64,000 bases of DNA, taken from the NCBI GenBank assembly GCA_002350765.1, contig DEFK01000018.1:77777-141776 (forward strand), written 5' to 3'. Below the pieces are notes generated by a model that saw only the letters and a list, made by a program, of their open reading frames with translations, had not been told where the DNA came from and searched no databases. A program made the translations under genes and the position numbers. The stretch comes from Ruminococcaceae bacterium UBA2854. GTDB lineage: Bacteria > Bacillota > Clostridia > Oscillospirales > Acutalibacteraceae. Shown here piece after piece: positions 1 to 8,016 of the stretch (positions within the stretch are counted from its first letter, which is position 1; each line of letters opens with the position of its first letter).

Positions 1-80
1 GCACGTCTTTTGAAGCGTTTAGTATTTCCGACAGATTTCATAAACGGCGTATTTATAACAAATTAATCCTTACAAGTCAA

Positions 81-112
81 AAAGGCAGGCACAAAAACAT
101 GTGCCTGCCTTT
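81..112 (-). terminator. Rho-independent terminator after the coaD-side genes
   Basis: A perfect 13-bp inverted repeat (81-93 with 100-112, 6-nt loop) is followed on the minus strand by a short T run. It lies just after the stop of the coiled-coil gene at 124. Confidence 0.85.
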
Positions 113-123
113 AACAATATTAA

Positions 124-600
124 TTATTTCTTGCTCTGCTTAAAGTTCTGGCGAGCCTTACGGATATCCTGCGCGATAGCGTTAACATCCTTGGCGCATG
201 CGGTAACATTCTCGTCAGTACGTCTCATAATATCGTCAACGTAGCTATTAGCCGCCTTGGTAATATCGTTAGCCTTTTTCTTAGCGTCGGCAATAATCTC
301 ACGAGCCTGAGCCTCAGCGGCGCGGGTAATCTCGTGCTCGCTTACCATAATCTTACGGCGTTCCTCAGCCTGGCGGATAATATCCTCGCCGTTCGATTTA
401 GCCTCGGCAATAATCTGCTCACGATCGGCAACAATGTTTTTAGCTTGGCGGATTTCGCTCGGAAGAGTATCCTCGATCTCGTCGAGAATATCAAAAATTC
501 TCTCGCCCGAGATAAGAACCTTCTTGTCCTTGGAAAGCGGCATAGCCTTCGCGTTGTTTACCATATCCTGTAATTCAAGAATTAAATCGTCAACTCTCAT
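124..600 (-). CDS. Coiled-coil protein encoded next to coaD, function unknown
   Basis: A 158-residue soluble protein with no signal peptide or membrane segment. Residues 1-50 contain hydrophobic heptads. Residues about 50-125 are rich in Ala, Glu, Lys and Arg (repeats such as AEAKSNGEDII and AREIIADAKKKAND), which is typical of a long helix like ATP synthase subunit b. Similar proteins beside coaD in clostridia are sometimes labelled ATPase by automated pipelines, but no Walker A or B motif is visible, so that label is not supported. It follows coaD by 18 bp and is closed by its own terminator, so it is probably the last gene of the rsmD-coaD transcript. Confidence 0.75.
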   Translation of the reverse strand: MRVDDLILELQDMVNNAKAMPLSKDKKVLISGERIFDILDEIEDTLPSEIRQAKNIVADREQIIAEAKSNGEDIIRQAEERRKIMVSEHEITRAAEAQAREIIADAKKKANDITKAANSYVDDIMRRTDENVTACAKDVNAIAQDIRKARQNFKQSKK

Positions 601-618
601 TTTAACCTCTCCATATCT

Positions 619-1107
619 TTAATTTTTATTTTTTAATCTGTCCAGAATTTTATCATGCACACACTCGGGTACAAAGGAGCTTATATCTCCGCCGAACGCG
701 GCTACCTGTTTTACACCGCTCGAGCTTAAATACATAAAGTCCGAGTTAGACGTCAAAAAGATAGTATCAAGCGCGGGATTCAGCTTTTTGTTAAACAGCG
801 CCTGCTGAAATTCATACTCAAAATCCGTTACAGCTCTCAATCCCTTTACAATAGCGGTAATACCGTGCTCACGGGTATAATCGGCAAGCAATCCGTCGAA
901 AGCGACAATTTCAATATTATCAAGCTCCGTTGTCACAGCTTTAAGAAGCTCTATACGCTCCTCGGTTGTGAAGCTCGGATTCTTCGAGGGATTGTTAAGC
1001 ACACCGACTACGACACTATCGAACATTTTTGAGGCTCTGGTGATAATATCGATATGACCTAACGTAACAGGATCGAAGCTGCCGGGACATATTACTTTAT
1101 TTCCCAT
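619..1107 (-). CDS. coaD: Phosphopantetheine adenylyltransferase
   Basis: CoaD adenylates 4'-phosphopantetheine to dephospho-CoA, the penultimate step of coenzyme A synthesis in the cytoplasm. The 162-residue length fits the family. The N-terminal nucleotidyltransferase motif GSFDPVTLGH contains the T/HxGH signature. Later family blocks KGLRAVTDFEYE and SSSGVKQVA, followed by the acidic-aromatic C-terminal region, are also present. A TTG two codons upstream is possible, but the ATG at 1107 has the Shine-Dalgarno sequence AAGGAAG at the right distance and is preferred. It lies 21 bp downstream of rsmD, the usual pairing, so the two genes are almost certainly cotranscribed. Confidence 0.95.
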   Translation of the reverse strand: MGNKVICPGSFDPVTLGHIDIITRASKMFDSVVVGVLNNPSKNPSFTTEERIELLKAVTTELDNIEIVAFDGLLADYTREHGITAIVKGLRAVTDFEYEFQQALFNKKLNPALDTIFLTSNSDFMYLSSSGVKQVAAFGGDISSFVPECVHDKILDRLKNKN

Positions 1108-1128
1108 AAGCAACTTCCTTATTTTGTG

Positions 1129-1674
1129 TCAGACAAAATCCCTATGTCTATACATAGATACCTTTATTTTACCATAGTGTTTCTGTCTGTCAAGCATAAA
1201 TTCGCCATAATTTTCGAAAATTTCCTCATTTTCGGGATTTTCTACGATAATTACGGCGGTTTTTTTCACATTTTCAAAAACCTTCGGCAATACTTCCTGT
1301 AGTAAACCGGTACCGTACGGCGGATCGAGGAATACAATATCGTACATATCGCTGTTCATTTCGAGGAACGAAAGGCTGTCTGTATGGAGAACTTTCGCCC
1401 TGTCGTAAAAGCCGACACTGTTAAGATTCTTTCTTACTATATCCACCGCCCTGCGTGAGCTGTCTACAAACGTAGCTGACTCGGCGCCACGGCTTAAAGC
1501 TTCTATTCCCATCTGACCGCTTCCCGCGAACAGATCGAGGAACCTGCGTCCCTGGATATCGAATTGTATCGCGGAGAAAATCGCTTCCTTTACCTTTTCG
1601 GTGGTAGGACGAACATCCTCGCCCTCGAGCGTAATCAATCTTCTTCCGCGGGCTTCGCCTGTAATAACACGCAT
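1129..1674 (-). CDS. rsmD: 16S rRNA (guanine966-N2)-methyltransferase
   Basis: RsmD methylates G966 of 16S rRNA with S-adenosylmethionine. The 181-residue protein begins MRVITGEARGRRL, typical for the family. SAM-binding motif I is FLDLFAGSGQMGIEAL (about residues 43-58). The catalytic motif FLDPPYGTG is an N6/N2-type D/NPPY (about 115-123). The start is supported by GGAGG six bases upstream of ATG. It is the first gene of an rsmD-coaD-coiled-coil unit, a pairing common in Firmicutes. Confidence 0.95.
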   Translation of the reverse strand: MRVITGEARGRRLITLEGEDVRPTTEKVKEAIFSAIQFDIQGRRFLDLFAGSGQMGIEALSRGAESATFVDSSRRAVDIVRKNLNSVGFYDRAKVLHTDSLSFLEMNSDMYDIVFLDPPYGTGLLQEVLPKVFENVKKTAVIIVENPENEEIFENYGEFMLDRQKHYGKIKVSMYRHRDFV

Positions 1675-1727
1675 AGCTTACCTCCGATTTTTATTCTGGT
1701 AATAATTGTAGCACATATATCAGTAAA

Positions 1728-3554
1728 TTACAAATCCTGATGAAAATAGTTATACACCGCGAGGGCGCTGTCATGCGTCATACCCTTGCAGTTTTCTAGC
1801 TCCTCCAAATCCGCGTTTCTTATATTCGCGATAGTTCGGAAGCTTTTCAGCAGGGATTTCGCCCTTACCTCGCCTATACCGTCAATATCTGTAAGCGAGC
1901 TTTTAAACACGGAATTTTTACGGCGCTGGTGGTGGTAGCCTACCGAGAAACGGTGAACCTCGTCCTGCATTTTACTTATAAAGGTAAATACCGAACGGTA
2001 GGAGTTTATCGTTATCTCACCGCCCGAGCCCGTTATGGCGCGTGTACGGTGGCTTGAGTCCTTAACCATACCGAACAGCGGTACGTCAACATTATGCTTT
2101 TTAAGTATCGGCTCAACAGCCGAGACCTGACCCTTTCCGCCGTCGAGGAGGATAAGGTCAGGTAATCTGCCGAAGCCCTCGCCCGTATCCTTTAATTCCT
2201 CGTATTCGGTAAAGCGTCGGTCCAAGACCTCCGCCATAGAGGCGTAGTCGTCCTGACCCTCGAAGCCCTTTATCTTAAACTTTTTATACGCGCTTTTAAG
2301 CGGTTTTCCGTTTTCGTAAACTATCATTCCCGCGACATTCTCCGTGCCCGCGAGGTTGGAAATATCGTAGGACTCGATATATTCGGGTATCTTTTTCAGC
2401 CCGAGGAGGTTTTTAAGCTCCTCCAAAACCGCGTACTCGCGGGATGTTCTGCCCTTAATCTGGGCGAGTACCTCGGCGGCGTTTTTACGGCACATACTTA
2501 CAAGCTGAGCCTGTTCGCCTCGCTGTGGAGCGGTAATATACACCCTGCTTCCGCGCTTCTCGGAGAGCCATTTTTCTACAGCTTCCTTATCCCCGAGCTC
2601 ACGGTCAAGCGTAAGGTTTCGGGGAATTTCACGATTCAGCGAATAATAGTTAAGAATAAACTGCGACAGCTCGTCGTCATCGCTCATCGGAGAATTTACG
2701 ACAAAATTCTCGTGGTCGCAAAGTCTTCCGCCCTCGAATCGGAACAGCTGGAAGCATCCCCTGTCGCTGTCGGTAAAGTAGGCGATTACGTCCTGGTCGG
2801 GAACATTTACGGAAACTACCTTTTGCTTTTCGGACATTTTCCTGACAGCGGCTATCTTATCCCTTATCTTAGCCGCTTTCTCGAAATCGAGGTTTTCGGA
2901 AGCCTGTTCCATTCTTTCCGTAAGCATTTTTATAGACTTAGCGCTTCCGCCCTTTAAAAAGTCGAGCGCCTGCTCTACGTTTTCATTATACTCCTTAAAG
3001 CTGACTTTTCCCCTGCACGGAGCTAAGCACTGCTTTATGTGGAAATTTAGGCACGGACGCGCCTTGCCGAAATCCTCGGGGAATTTTCGGTTACAGGTCG
3101 GAAGCTTAAAGATTTTATTGGCTTCCTCAACCGACTGCTTAACATAGTAGCTGTTTTTATACGGCCCTATATACAGAGCGCCGTCATCCTTTTTCTGGAG
3201 TTCGTAGGTTATTTTCCGCCATTTATCTCCGCTTACACGAATATACGAATACCCCTTGTCGTCCTTCAGGAGAATATTATACTTAGGGGTATGCTGCTTT
3301 ATCAGGCTGCACTCAAGAATAAGCGCCTCAAACTCGCTGTCGCAGATAATATACTCGAAGTCATTTACATTCTCGACCATTCGGCGTACCTTTTCGGGGT
3401 GGTTATTCTGGGAGCCGAAATACTGCGACACACGGTTTTTAAGCGCCTTGGCTTTTCCTATATATATAATTTTACCGCTTTTGTTCTTCATTATATAAAC
3501 GCCCGGCGATAGCGGCAGCGCCATGGCTTTTTTTCTCAGTTCGTTAATATTCAC
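1728..3554 (-). CDS. uvrC: Excinuclease ABC subunit C
   Basis: UvrC makes both incisions in nucleotide excision repair after UvrAB recognise the lesion. The 608-residue protein has all expected parts. The GIY-YIG nuclease domain (PGVYIMKNKSGKIIYIG, about residues 17-34) makes the 3' cut. A UVR domain for UvrB contact lies at about 203-238 (ENLDFEKAAKIRDKI). The RNase H-like 5' nuclease core includes YDISNLAG near 393. Two C-terminal helix-hairpin-helix motifs end the protein (IDGIGEVRAKSLL). The start codon is GTG at 3554 and has only a weak ribosome site, GAAG, which comes from a heptamer array directly upstream. A terminator separates it from ptsH. Confidence 0.96.
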   Translation of the reverse strand: MNINELRKKAMALPLSPGVYIMKNKSGKIIYIGKAKALKNRVSQYFGSQNNHPEKVRRMVENVNDFEYIICDSEFEALILECSLIKQHTPKYNILLKDDKGYSYIRVSGDKWRKITYELQKKDDGALYIGPYKNSYYVKQSVEEANKIFKLPTCNRKFPEDFGKARPCLNFHIKQCLAPCRGKVSFKEYNENVEQALDFLKGGSAKSIKMLTERMEQASENLDFEKAAKIRDKIAAVRKMSEKQKVVSVNVPDQDVIAYFTDSDRGCFQLFRFEGGRLCDHENFVVNSPMSDDDELSQFILNYYSLNREIPRNLTLDRELGDKEAVEKWLSEKRGSRVYITAPQRGEQAQLVSMCRKNAAEVLAQIKGRTSREYAVLEELKNLLGLKKIPEYIESYDISNLAGTENVAGMIVYENGKPLKSAYKKFKIKGFEGQDDYASMAEVLDRRFTEYEELKDTGEGFGRLPDLILLDGGKGQVSAVEPILKKHNVDVPLFGMVKDSSHRTRAITGSGGEITINSYRSVFTFISKMQDEVHRFSVGYHHQRRKNSVFKSSLTDIDGIGEVRAKSLLKSFRTIANIRNADLEELENCKGMTHDSALAVYNYFHQDL

Positions 3555-3555
3555 G

Positions 3556-3583
3556 CTTCACTCTTCATTCTTCGTTCTTCACT
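3556..3583. repeat. Four tandem heptamers directly upstream of uvrC
   Basis: Reading the plus strand, CTTCACT, CTTCATT, CTTCGTT and CTTCACT follow each other without a gap (on the minus strand AGTGAAG-type units). The array ends one base before the uvrC GTG start. It therefore supplies most of the sequence in which the uvrC ribosome site must lie. Confidence 0.8.
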
Positions 3584-3612
3584 AAAAAAAGAAAAGGGCG
3601 GTTCCCCGCCCG
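3583..3612 (-). terminator. Terminator after ptsH
   Basis: A GC-only 6-bp stem (3596-3601 with 3606-3611, loop of 4) is followed on the minus strand by TTTTC and a run of seven T. It lies 19 bp past the ptsH stop. Confidence 0.9.
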
Positions 3613-3630
3613 TTAATTCCTTTTTAGTTA

Positions 3631-3897
3631 TTATTGATCGGCAAATCCCGACTCAACAAGAGCTACAAGACCGTCTACAGCTTCCTGCTCATCCACGCCG
3701 TCAGCGATAATCTTGATCTCTGTTCCGCCGATGATACCAAGAGAAAGTACACCAAGAAGGCTCTTAGCGTTAACTCTTCTCTCCTCTTTCTCTACCCAAA
3801 CCGTAGACTTATATTCGTTGGCTTTCTGGATAAAGAAAGTCGCGGGACGCGCGTGCAATCCTGCCTTGTTCTCAACTAAAACATCCTTAACGTACAT
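3631..3897 (-). CDS. ptsH: Phosphocarrier protein HPr
   Basis: HPr carries phosphate from PEP via enzyme I to the sugar-specific enzymes II and, in Firmicutes, links to CcpA control. The 88-residue reading starts at the ATG at 3897, which has GAGAGGG upstream. A longer frame from 3933 adds 12 residues that do not fit the family. The phospho-accepting His15 sits in AGLHARPA. Ser46 in AKSLLGVLSL is the HPr kinase site, so this is a true HPr rather than the histidine-less Crh. It is a single-gene unit with its own promoter (3954-3981) and terminator. No enzyme I gene is near it. Confidence 0.95.
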   Translation of the reverse strand: MYVKDVLVENKAGLHARPATFFIQKANEYKSTVWVEKEERRVNAKSLLGVLSLGIIGGTEIKIIADGVDEQEAVDGLVALVESGFADQ

Positions 3898-3953
3898 AAT
3901 TTTACCCTCTCTGATTAGCAAATTTGTTGCCACTCTGGCATTTCCTATTACAT

Positions 3954-3981
3954 ATTATATCATCTTTTTTGTCTACGTCAA
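3954..3981 (-). promoter_or_regulatory. Sigma-A type promoter of ptsH
   Basis: On the minus strand a TTGACG box (3976-3981) and a perfect TATAAT box (3954-3959) are separated by 16 bp. They lie about 60 bp upstream of the ptsH ATG. Confidence 0.75.
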
Positions 3982-4089
3982 CCTTAATAATTCAATTTTG
4001 GATTTAATAATAATTATATCCAATTTCTTCTTTTTCCGTTTGTGCAACTTAACTAATTTTATCGGTATCTGTGAATATAATCTTTTAAA

Positions 4090-4824
4090 TTAGTCTTTAT
4101 TGAGGTATTTTTCTATAATCTTTCTCTCCTCATAGGTAAGTTTCCTGTTCTTTAACATATCGGGACGTTTCTTCGCGGTATTAACAAGGCTCTGCTCATA
4201 TCGCCAGCGGTCAACCTTGGCGTGGTCTCCGCTATAGAGTACGGGAGGAACCTCCAACCCGCGCCACTCCATAGGCTTAGTGTACTGCGGATACTCCAAA
4301 AGCCCGTTAAAATGGCTTTCCTCGGTAAAGCACTCGTTATTTGAAAGCACTCCTGGAGCTAATCTCGCGAGCGCGTCTATAAACACAAGCGCGGGTAATT
4401 CTCCGCCCGTCAGCACATAATCGCCGATAGAGATTTCCTCGTCGATAAACTCGTCTATTATACGCTGGTCAACGCCCTCGTAATGTCCCGCGAGAACGCA
4501 GATATTATCGTATTCGGCGAGTTCCTTCAGCTTTTCCTGGGTAAGAGTTTTTCCCTGGGGCGACATATATATGAAATGTGGCTTTTTACCACGCTTTTCG
4601 GCAATATCCTCAAAGCATAAAGCAATCGGCTCGCATTTCATAAGCATACCCATTCCGCCGCCATAGGTTGTATCGTCAACTCGTCTGTGCTTATCGAGCG
4701 CGTAGTCACGCAGTTGGTGACATTTAATCTCTATAGCCTCGCTCTTTTGCGCGCGGCCGATTATGCTCTCACCGAGCACAGCCTCGCACATCTCGGGAAA
4801 AAGGGTGATTAAATCAATCTTCAT
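4090..4824 (-). CDS. trmD: tRNA (guanine37-N1)-methyltransferase
   Basis: TrmD methylates G37 next to the anticodon and so prevents frameshifting. The 244-residue protein begins MKIDLITLFPEM and contains the early block DDTTYGGGMGM. The SPOUT trefoil-knot signature is IGDYVLTGGELPALVFIDALARL (its middle part lies at about residues 131-150). The ATG at 4824 fits the family N-terminus better than the upstream TTG at 4830. The gene overlaps the end of rimM by 11 bp, so the two are translationally coupled. This is the normal rimM-trmD pair, here separated from rpsP-khpA. Confidence 0.96.
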   Translation of the reverse strand: MKIDLITLFPEMCEAVLGESIIGRAQKSEAIEIKCHQLRDYALDKHRRVDDTTYGGGMGMLMKCEPIALCFEDIAEKRGKKPHFIYMSPQGKTLTQEKLKELAEYDNICVLAGHYEGVDQRIIDEFIDEEISIGDYVLTGGELPALVFIDALARLAPGVLSNNECFTEESHFNGLLEYPQYTKPMEWRGLEVPPVLYSGDHAKVDRWRYEQSLVNTAKKRPDMLKNRKLTYEERKIIEKYLNKD

Positions 4825-5326
4825 CGTCAAACAACCCTTTCATCGGTCTTATAAGCACAAAGCCCTCGTCAACATTCTTCTCAACAACCACGCTGTCGAT
4901 AACGGGCACGAGATATTCTTTACCGTCTTTTTTAACGGTATAGACGTCATTTGCGCCTGTCTTGAACACGTCCTTAATCTCGCCGTACTCAACACTTGTA
5001 TCGTCCGCGTCGAGCACCTTACAGCCGATTAAATCCTGCACGAAGTTCCTGCCCTCGGGGAGCTTAACGTCGTCACGATTTATATAAAGCACCTTTCCGC
5101 GGAGCTTTTCGGCATCCTCAACGGTAGTCACGCCCTCGGCGGTCATAAGCACAATGTTCTTATGCGGACGGCATTTTACATTTTTTTTCTCCGCGCCGCC
5201 GTCAAAATAGAGCGACTTAAAGGCTGTTAAAAAATCGGGGCTGTCGCTCCACGGATTAACGCGCATTTCTCCGCGTACGCCGTGAGTTCCGACTATTTTT
5301 CCGACTTCAAGAAATTGTTTTTTCAT
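4814..5326 (-). CDS. rimM: Ribosome maturation factor RimM
   Basis: RimM helps 30S head maturation and binds S19. The 170-residue protein starts with the family pattern KQFLEVGKIVGTHGVRGE. The N-terminal domain ends near residue 90 and the PRC-barrel domain follows (GCKVLDADDTSVEYGEIKDVF, ending VIDSVVVEKN). A GAGGT ribosome site precedes the ATG. In most relatives rimM follows khpA directly. Here 2.7 kb of accessory genes and a terminator lie between, so rimM-trmD must rely on its own promoter, and a candidate is at 5338-5365. Confidence 0.95.
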   Translation of the reverse strand: MKKQFLEVGKIVGTHGVRGEMRVNPWSDSPDFLTAFKSLYFDGGAEKKNVKCRPHKNIVLMTAEGVTTVEDAEKLRGKVLYINRDDVKLPEGRNFVQDLIGCKVLDADDTSVEYGEIKDVFKTGANDVYTVKKDGKEYLVPVIDSVVVEKNVDEGFVLIRPMKGLFDDED

Positions 5327-5337
5327 AATTTACCTCG

Positions 5338-5365
5338 TTTATAAGTTCAGTTCCATCTTTTCCAA
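5338..5365 (-). promoter_or_regulatory. Candidate promoter of rimM-trmD
   Basis: On the minus strand TTGGAA (5360-5365) and TATAAA (5338-5343) are separated by 16 bp. The match is moderate. It is offered because the operon has been cut from its usual upstream promoter. Confidence 0.4.
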
Positions 5366-5402
5366 AAATCAATATTTTTTTGATTTTAAGATTCTACTTA
5401 TA

Positions 5403-5696
5403 TTATAAATTGCTGTCAATATCACGTTTTCCGTACATAACTCTAAGAATTGATACAGTTTTTATATTTTCATCAACCATATAGAAAACCAGATAGTTAT
5501 CAACAGGCATAAAACGGATTTCCCCTTTATACTTCGGAAACCGCTTCGGCATATTATCAAGATTGTAAATATGTTCTTCTAAACGCGATAACTGAGCGTC
5601 AGCGTTCTCCCGTGATAAGAGTGATGTCATAATATATTCGTAAATCGCTCGTAAATCCTTATCCGCCTGTTCGGAAATTACTACTGTAAAAATCAC
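5403..5696 (-). CDS. RelE/ParE-family toxin
   Basis: A 97-residue small basic protein typical of the RelE/ParE toxin fold. It opens with a beta strand (IFTVVISEQADKDLRAIYEYI), followed by paired helices and a C-terminal sheet with the characteristic RFMPVDNYLVFY and VSILRVMYGKRDI blocks. RelE-like members cut ribosome-bound mRNA and ParE-like members poison gyrase. The sequence alone does not decide between them here. It overlaps the antitoxin stop by 4 bp (ATGA), so the toxin is translated after the antitoxin. It sits in the accessory block inside the ribosomal operon. Confidence 0.85.
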   Translation of the reverse strand: MIFTVVISEQADKDLRAIYEYIMTSLLSRENADAQLSRLEEHIYNLDNMPKRFPKYKGEIRFMPVDNYLVFYMVDENIKTVSILRVMYGKRDIDSNL

Positions 5697-5998
5697 AGCT
5701 TATAATCCTTTCTGATATCAGCGAACGCCTGCTTTGCGGGCTTAACTTTACCGTTTTTTATATCATCTATTCCCTTTTGAAGTTCACTATCTATTTCCTG
5801 TTCTGTCATATTGTTGAAATTATGTACCGCGGTTTCAGGCAGCTTTAAATCAAAAGGCAAACCTCTCTGCAAAATGATTTGCTTGTAAAACATATTTATC
5901 GCGTTTGACGCGGGAATTCCCAGAGCAGATAAAATCTGTTCCGCTTGTTCTTTTAAATCAGGTTCAATTCTGACATACAGATTAGCTGTTTTAGACAT
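5693..5998 (-). CDS. RelB/DinJ-family antitoxin
   Basis: A 101-residue antitoxin. The N-terminal ribbon-helix-helix DNA-binding segment is SKTANLYVRIEPDLKEQAEQ, then ILSALGIPASNAINMFYKQ, the hallmark of RelB/DinJ. The C-terminal acidic tail would bind and block the toxin. The ATG at 5998 has a strong AAAGGAG site, so the 6-residue longer frame is rejected. It is cotranscribed with the toxin from a promoter at 6030-6058 whose spacer contains a perfect palindrome, a likely site for autorepression. Confidence 0.88.
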   Translation of the reverse strand: MSKTANLYVRIEPDLKEQAEQILSALGIPASNAINMFYKQIILQRGLPFDLKLPETAVHNFNNMTEQEIDSELQKGIDDIKNGKVKPAKQAFADIRKDYKL

Positions 5999-6029
5999 TA
6001 CTAAAGCTCCTTTCAAGGTTTATAATTAT

Positions 6030-6058
6030 ATTATACACAATTGTGCGTACAAATGCAA
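6030..6058 (-). promoter_or_regulatory. Toxin-antitoxin promoter with operator palindrome
   Basis: On the minus strand TTGCAT (6053-6058) and TATAAT (6030-6035) are exactly 17 bp apart. The perfect 10-bp palindrome CACAATTGTG (6036-6045) fills the spacer next to the -10 box. A ribbon-helix-helix antitoxin bound there would block polymerase. Confidence 0.75.
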
Positions 6059-6069
6059 TACAATTATTA

Positions 6070-6103
6070 AATCCAACTTGTGCGTTTTTTCACAAGTTGG
6101 ATT
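6070..6103 (-). terminator. Hairpin after the deacetylase gene
   Basis: A perfect 13-bp inverted repeat (6070-6082 with 6091-6103) lies 9 bp beyond the stop of the deacetylase. The downstream T run on the minus strand is weak, so it may terminate inefficiently. Confidence 0.6.
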
Positions 6104-6111
6104 ATTTTTCA

Positions 6112-6951
6112 TTATAACGCCATAGTTTCATACGGCTTTACTTCGCAAGCTGAACCGTCAATTGAAAACCACAGACTTATTTCGCTGTTATTCTTTATAT
6201 ATTTTTCGGTAATTTCGGCTTTATTCATCGCTTGCAGATACTCAATAATTTCAATCGTAGTCATAGGGAGTATATCATTTCGGGAGGATATTTTTATAAA
6301 CAAGCTTTCGAAGATATCCCACATATTTTCCACATCAAGGTCATAGGAATGGCCTCCGATTTGGAGCAGGGACAGTTCCCCGTCGGCTTCAATAAACTGC
6401 CGCGCTATATCATCAAGCGGATCATGGGGATGGAACAGCGTAGCTTTCCATTTATAACAGTCCTTTTGCGGATTAAACGAATGGCTTTCTTCCGATATGC
6501 GCGCGTAGGTAAAACCGCACTTTTTTACGCAGTTCTCAATCAGGTCGCTGTAATAATGGAACGGAACGGCGAAGCCTTTTATTTCCCTGCCGAAAAGCTT
6601 CTCCAGCTTATCCTTATCGGTTTTCAGTTCATACATAATTTCCGATTCGGACAATTTATCCATATACGGATGCGTTAGAGTATGTGACGCTATTTCGTGC
6701 CCCTGATACAAGGGCGCCGCCTTATCCGCGGCAAGACGCTTTATTACACGTCCGCTATTATACGTCCATTCATATTCGCTCTCCATTAACCCCGAATTAA
6801 GATTAAAGGTTCCTTTCAGGTTATACTTATTAAGCATACTTACAAAACGAACGTCCTGTAATACACCGTCATCAAATGTAACATTAAAAGCCTTCGGTTT
6901 ACCGTCAGGATATAGTTTAATAATCATAAGCCTCTTTAATCTTTCTTCCAT
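6112..6951 (-). CDS. Polysaccharide deacetylase-like protein, cytoplasmic
   Basis: A 279-residue protein of the NodB/polysaccharide deacetylase (carbohydrate esterase 4) type. The metal-binding TFDDG motif is at about residues 25-29 and the HxxxH zinc ligands are His90 and His94 in SHTLTHPY. There is no signal peptide, and no membrane segment precedes the catalytic domain. It is therefore probably intracellular, unlike peptidoglycan deacetylases. The substrate is unknown. Two starts are possible: ATG at 6951, used here, or an inner ATG eight codons later that has AGAGG too close. It begins 9 bp after the BRO-type gene, so the two are probably cotranscribed. Confidence 0.75.
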   Translation of the reverse strand: MEERLKRLMIIKLYPDGKPKAFNVTFDDGVLQDVRFVSMLNKYNLKGTFNLNSGLMESEYEWTYNSGRVIKRLAADKAAPLYQGHEIASHTLTHPYMDKLSESEIMYELKTDKDKLEKLFGREIKGFAVPFHYYSDLIENCVKKCGFTYARISEESHSFNPQKDCYKWKATLFHPHDPLDDIARQFIEADGELSLLQIGGHSYDLDVENMWDIFESLFIKISSRNDILPMTTIEIIEYLQAMNKAEITEKYIKNNSEISLWFSIDGSACEVKPYETMAL

Positions 6952-6960
6952 TTATTACTT

Positions 6961-7812
6961 CTAATCTTCTTCACTGCTTACAACGCCCTCTATCATTTCC
7001 GCAACGACCTCATTAAGTCTTGCGGCATTATCCGATGTAACAACAGGTTTGCCTGTTTGCGCTTCGATATTTTTTCTTGCGTCGCCTGCGATTTTTCCGC
7101 CGCTTTGCGCAACTTCTCTGTTTTCCCGCAAGCCGTATGGATTTTGTGTTTTGGTAAGCTCTGTTGTTGTCGCTTCAGCGAGCATATTAAGCGCAAGCTC
7201 CAGCGTACTCATATTATCACGGAGATTCTCTTTTTTTAATCCTTTTAGGTTTTTGTATTGGCGCGTTGTCATTCCCGACCATGCCTTGGTAACTTCATCG
7301 GTTAGAATAGCGTATTCCTGACCTTTTTCAATACCGTGAGCCTGCCATTGATCGGTCAATTCCTTGCGAGCACGAATTGTTTGCAAACGCTGATTAATCC
7401 ATTCAGCGGGATAACCTTTTTTAGCGTAGGTTTCCAATGCTCTTTCTATGGTTATTTCGGGATCTATAATTTCTTCTATCCGCTCGCTGCCAACCTGCGC
7501 CAACCACATTTTGAACGGTTCCGCTTTCTTAGACGGTATAGATTGAATAATACGGAGAATGCCTTTTGTATCGGCGGCGTTAATCTTCCTGTACTTGCCG
7601 TCGGCAGCTATCATCCGAACAGGGGTACAAATTGTACCCCACTTGGAGTTAAGCTCCGAATCTCGGCTTCTCATCTTCTTTATGTATTGCTTTACATCTT
7701 TACTTTCGGACAACACCTCTACAACATCCGAAACAGAAAAATACCATTCTTCTTTTTCTTCGTCCCAAGCAGTTCGAATAGGTTGATTTTCAAATTTTTT
7801 AACGCTATCCAT
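6961..7812 (-). CDS. BRO-N domain protein (phage antirepressor-like)
   Basis: A 283-residue member of a family common in Bacteroidales and Clostridia. The N-terminal BRO/antirepressor domain (NQPIRTAWDEEKEEWYFSV, then DVVEVLSESK) covers about residues 1-110, with a middle block QSIPSKKAEPFKMWLAQVG. The C-terminal part (AKKGYPAEWINQRLQTIRAR, then LKGLKKENLRDNMS) is shared across the family. BRO-N proteins bind DNA and occur in phages and mobile regions, but the role of this chromosomal subfamily is not established. The ATG at 7812 with GGGAG upstream is preferred over the TTG at 7830. It is the first gene of the accessory block and has its own promoter. Confidence 0.8.
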   Translation of the reverse strand: MDSVKKFENQPIRTAWDEEKEEWYFSVSDVVEVLSESKDVKQYIKKMRSRDSELNSKWGTICTPVRMIAADGKYRKINAADTKGILRIIQSIPSKKAEPFKMWLAQVGSERIEEIIDPEITIERALETYAKKGYPAEWINQRLQTIRARKELTDQWQAHGIEKGQEYAILTDEVTKAWSGMTTRQYKNLKGLKKENLRDNMSTLELALNMLAEATTTELTKTQNPYGLRENREVAQSGGKIAGDARKNIEAQTGKPVVTSDNAARLNEVVAEMIEGVVSSEED

Positions 7813-7856
7813 TTTATTCACTCCCGACAATACTCATATTCGATTAACCCTAATTA

Positions 7857-7885
7857 ATTTTACCACGAATTAAATAAGATAGCAA
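7857..7885 (-). promoter_or_regulatory. Promoter of the BRO-type gene
   Basis: On the minus strand TTGCTA (7880-7885) and TAAAAT (7857-7862) are 17 bp apart, 45 bp upstream of the BRO-type ATG. Confidence 0.6.
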
Positions 7886-7993
7886 TATCACAAAGAAATA
7901 AACCAAACCGCAGAGCATATCCTCTTTCTCCAAAACTTAGCAGAGGCAATAATCGCGCTTCGAAAGGAAATACGCGGGTTTACGCGGACAATA

Positions 7994-8016
7994 AAAAAGC
8001 CCGCCTCGATGGCGGG
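7994..8016 (-). terminator. Terminator after khpA
   Basis: A 6-bp GC-rich stem (8000-8005 with 8011-8016, 5-nt loop) is followed on the minus strand by six T. It ends the ylxM-ffh-rpsP-khpA unit 18 bp past khpA. Confidence 0.9.

Noticed and set aside
1..66. An open frame from the left edge to a TAA at 64-66, possibly the end of a plus-strand gene; also a minus-strand ATG at 39
   Set aside because: Only about 20 codons are visible on either strand, with no recognisable sequence and no usable ribosome site, so no gene can be supported.
124..600. ATPase annotation for the coiled-coil protein beside coaD
   Set aside because: No Walker motifs or other nucleotide-binding features are visible. The helix-rich composition explains the misleading similarity.
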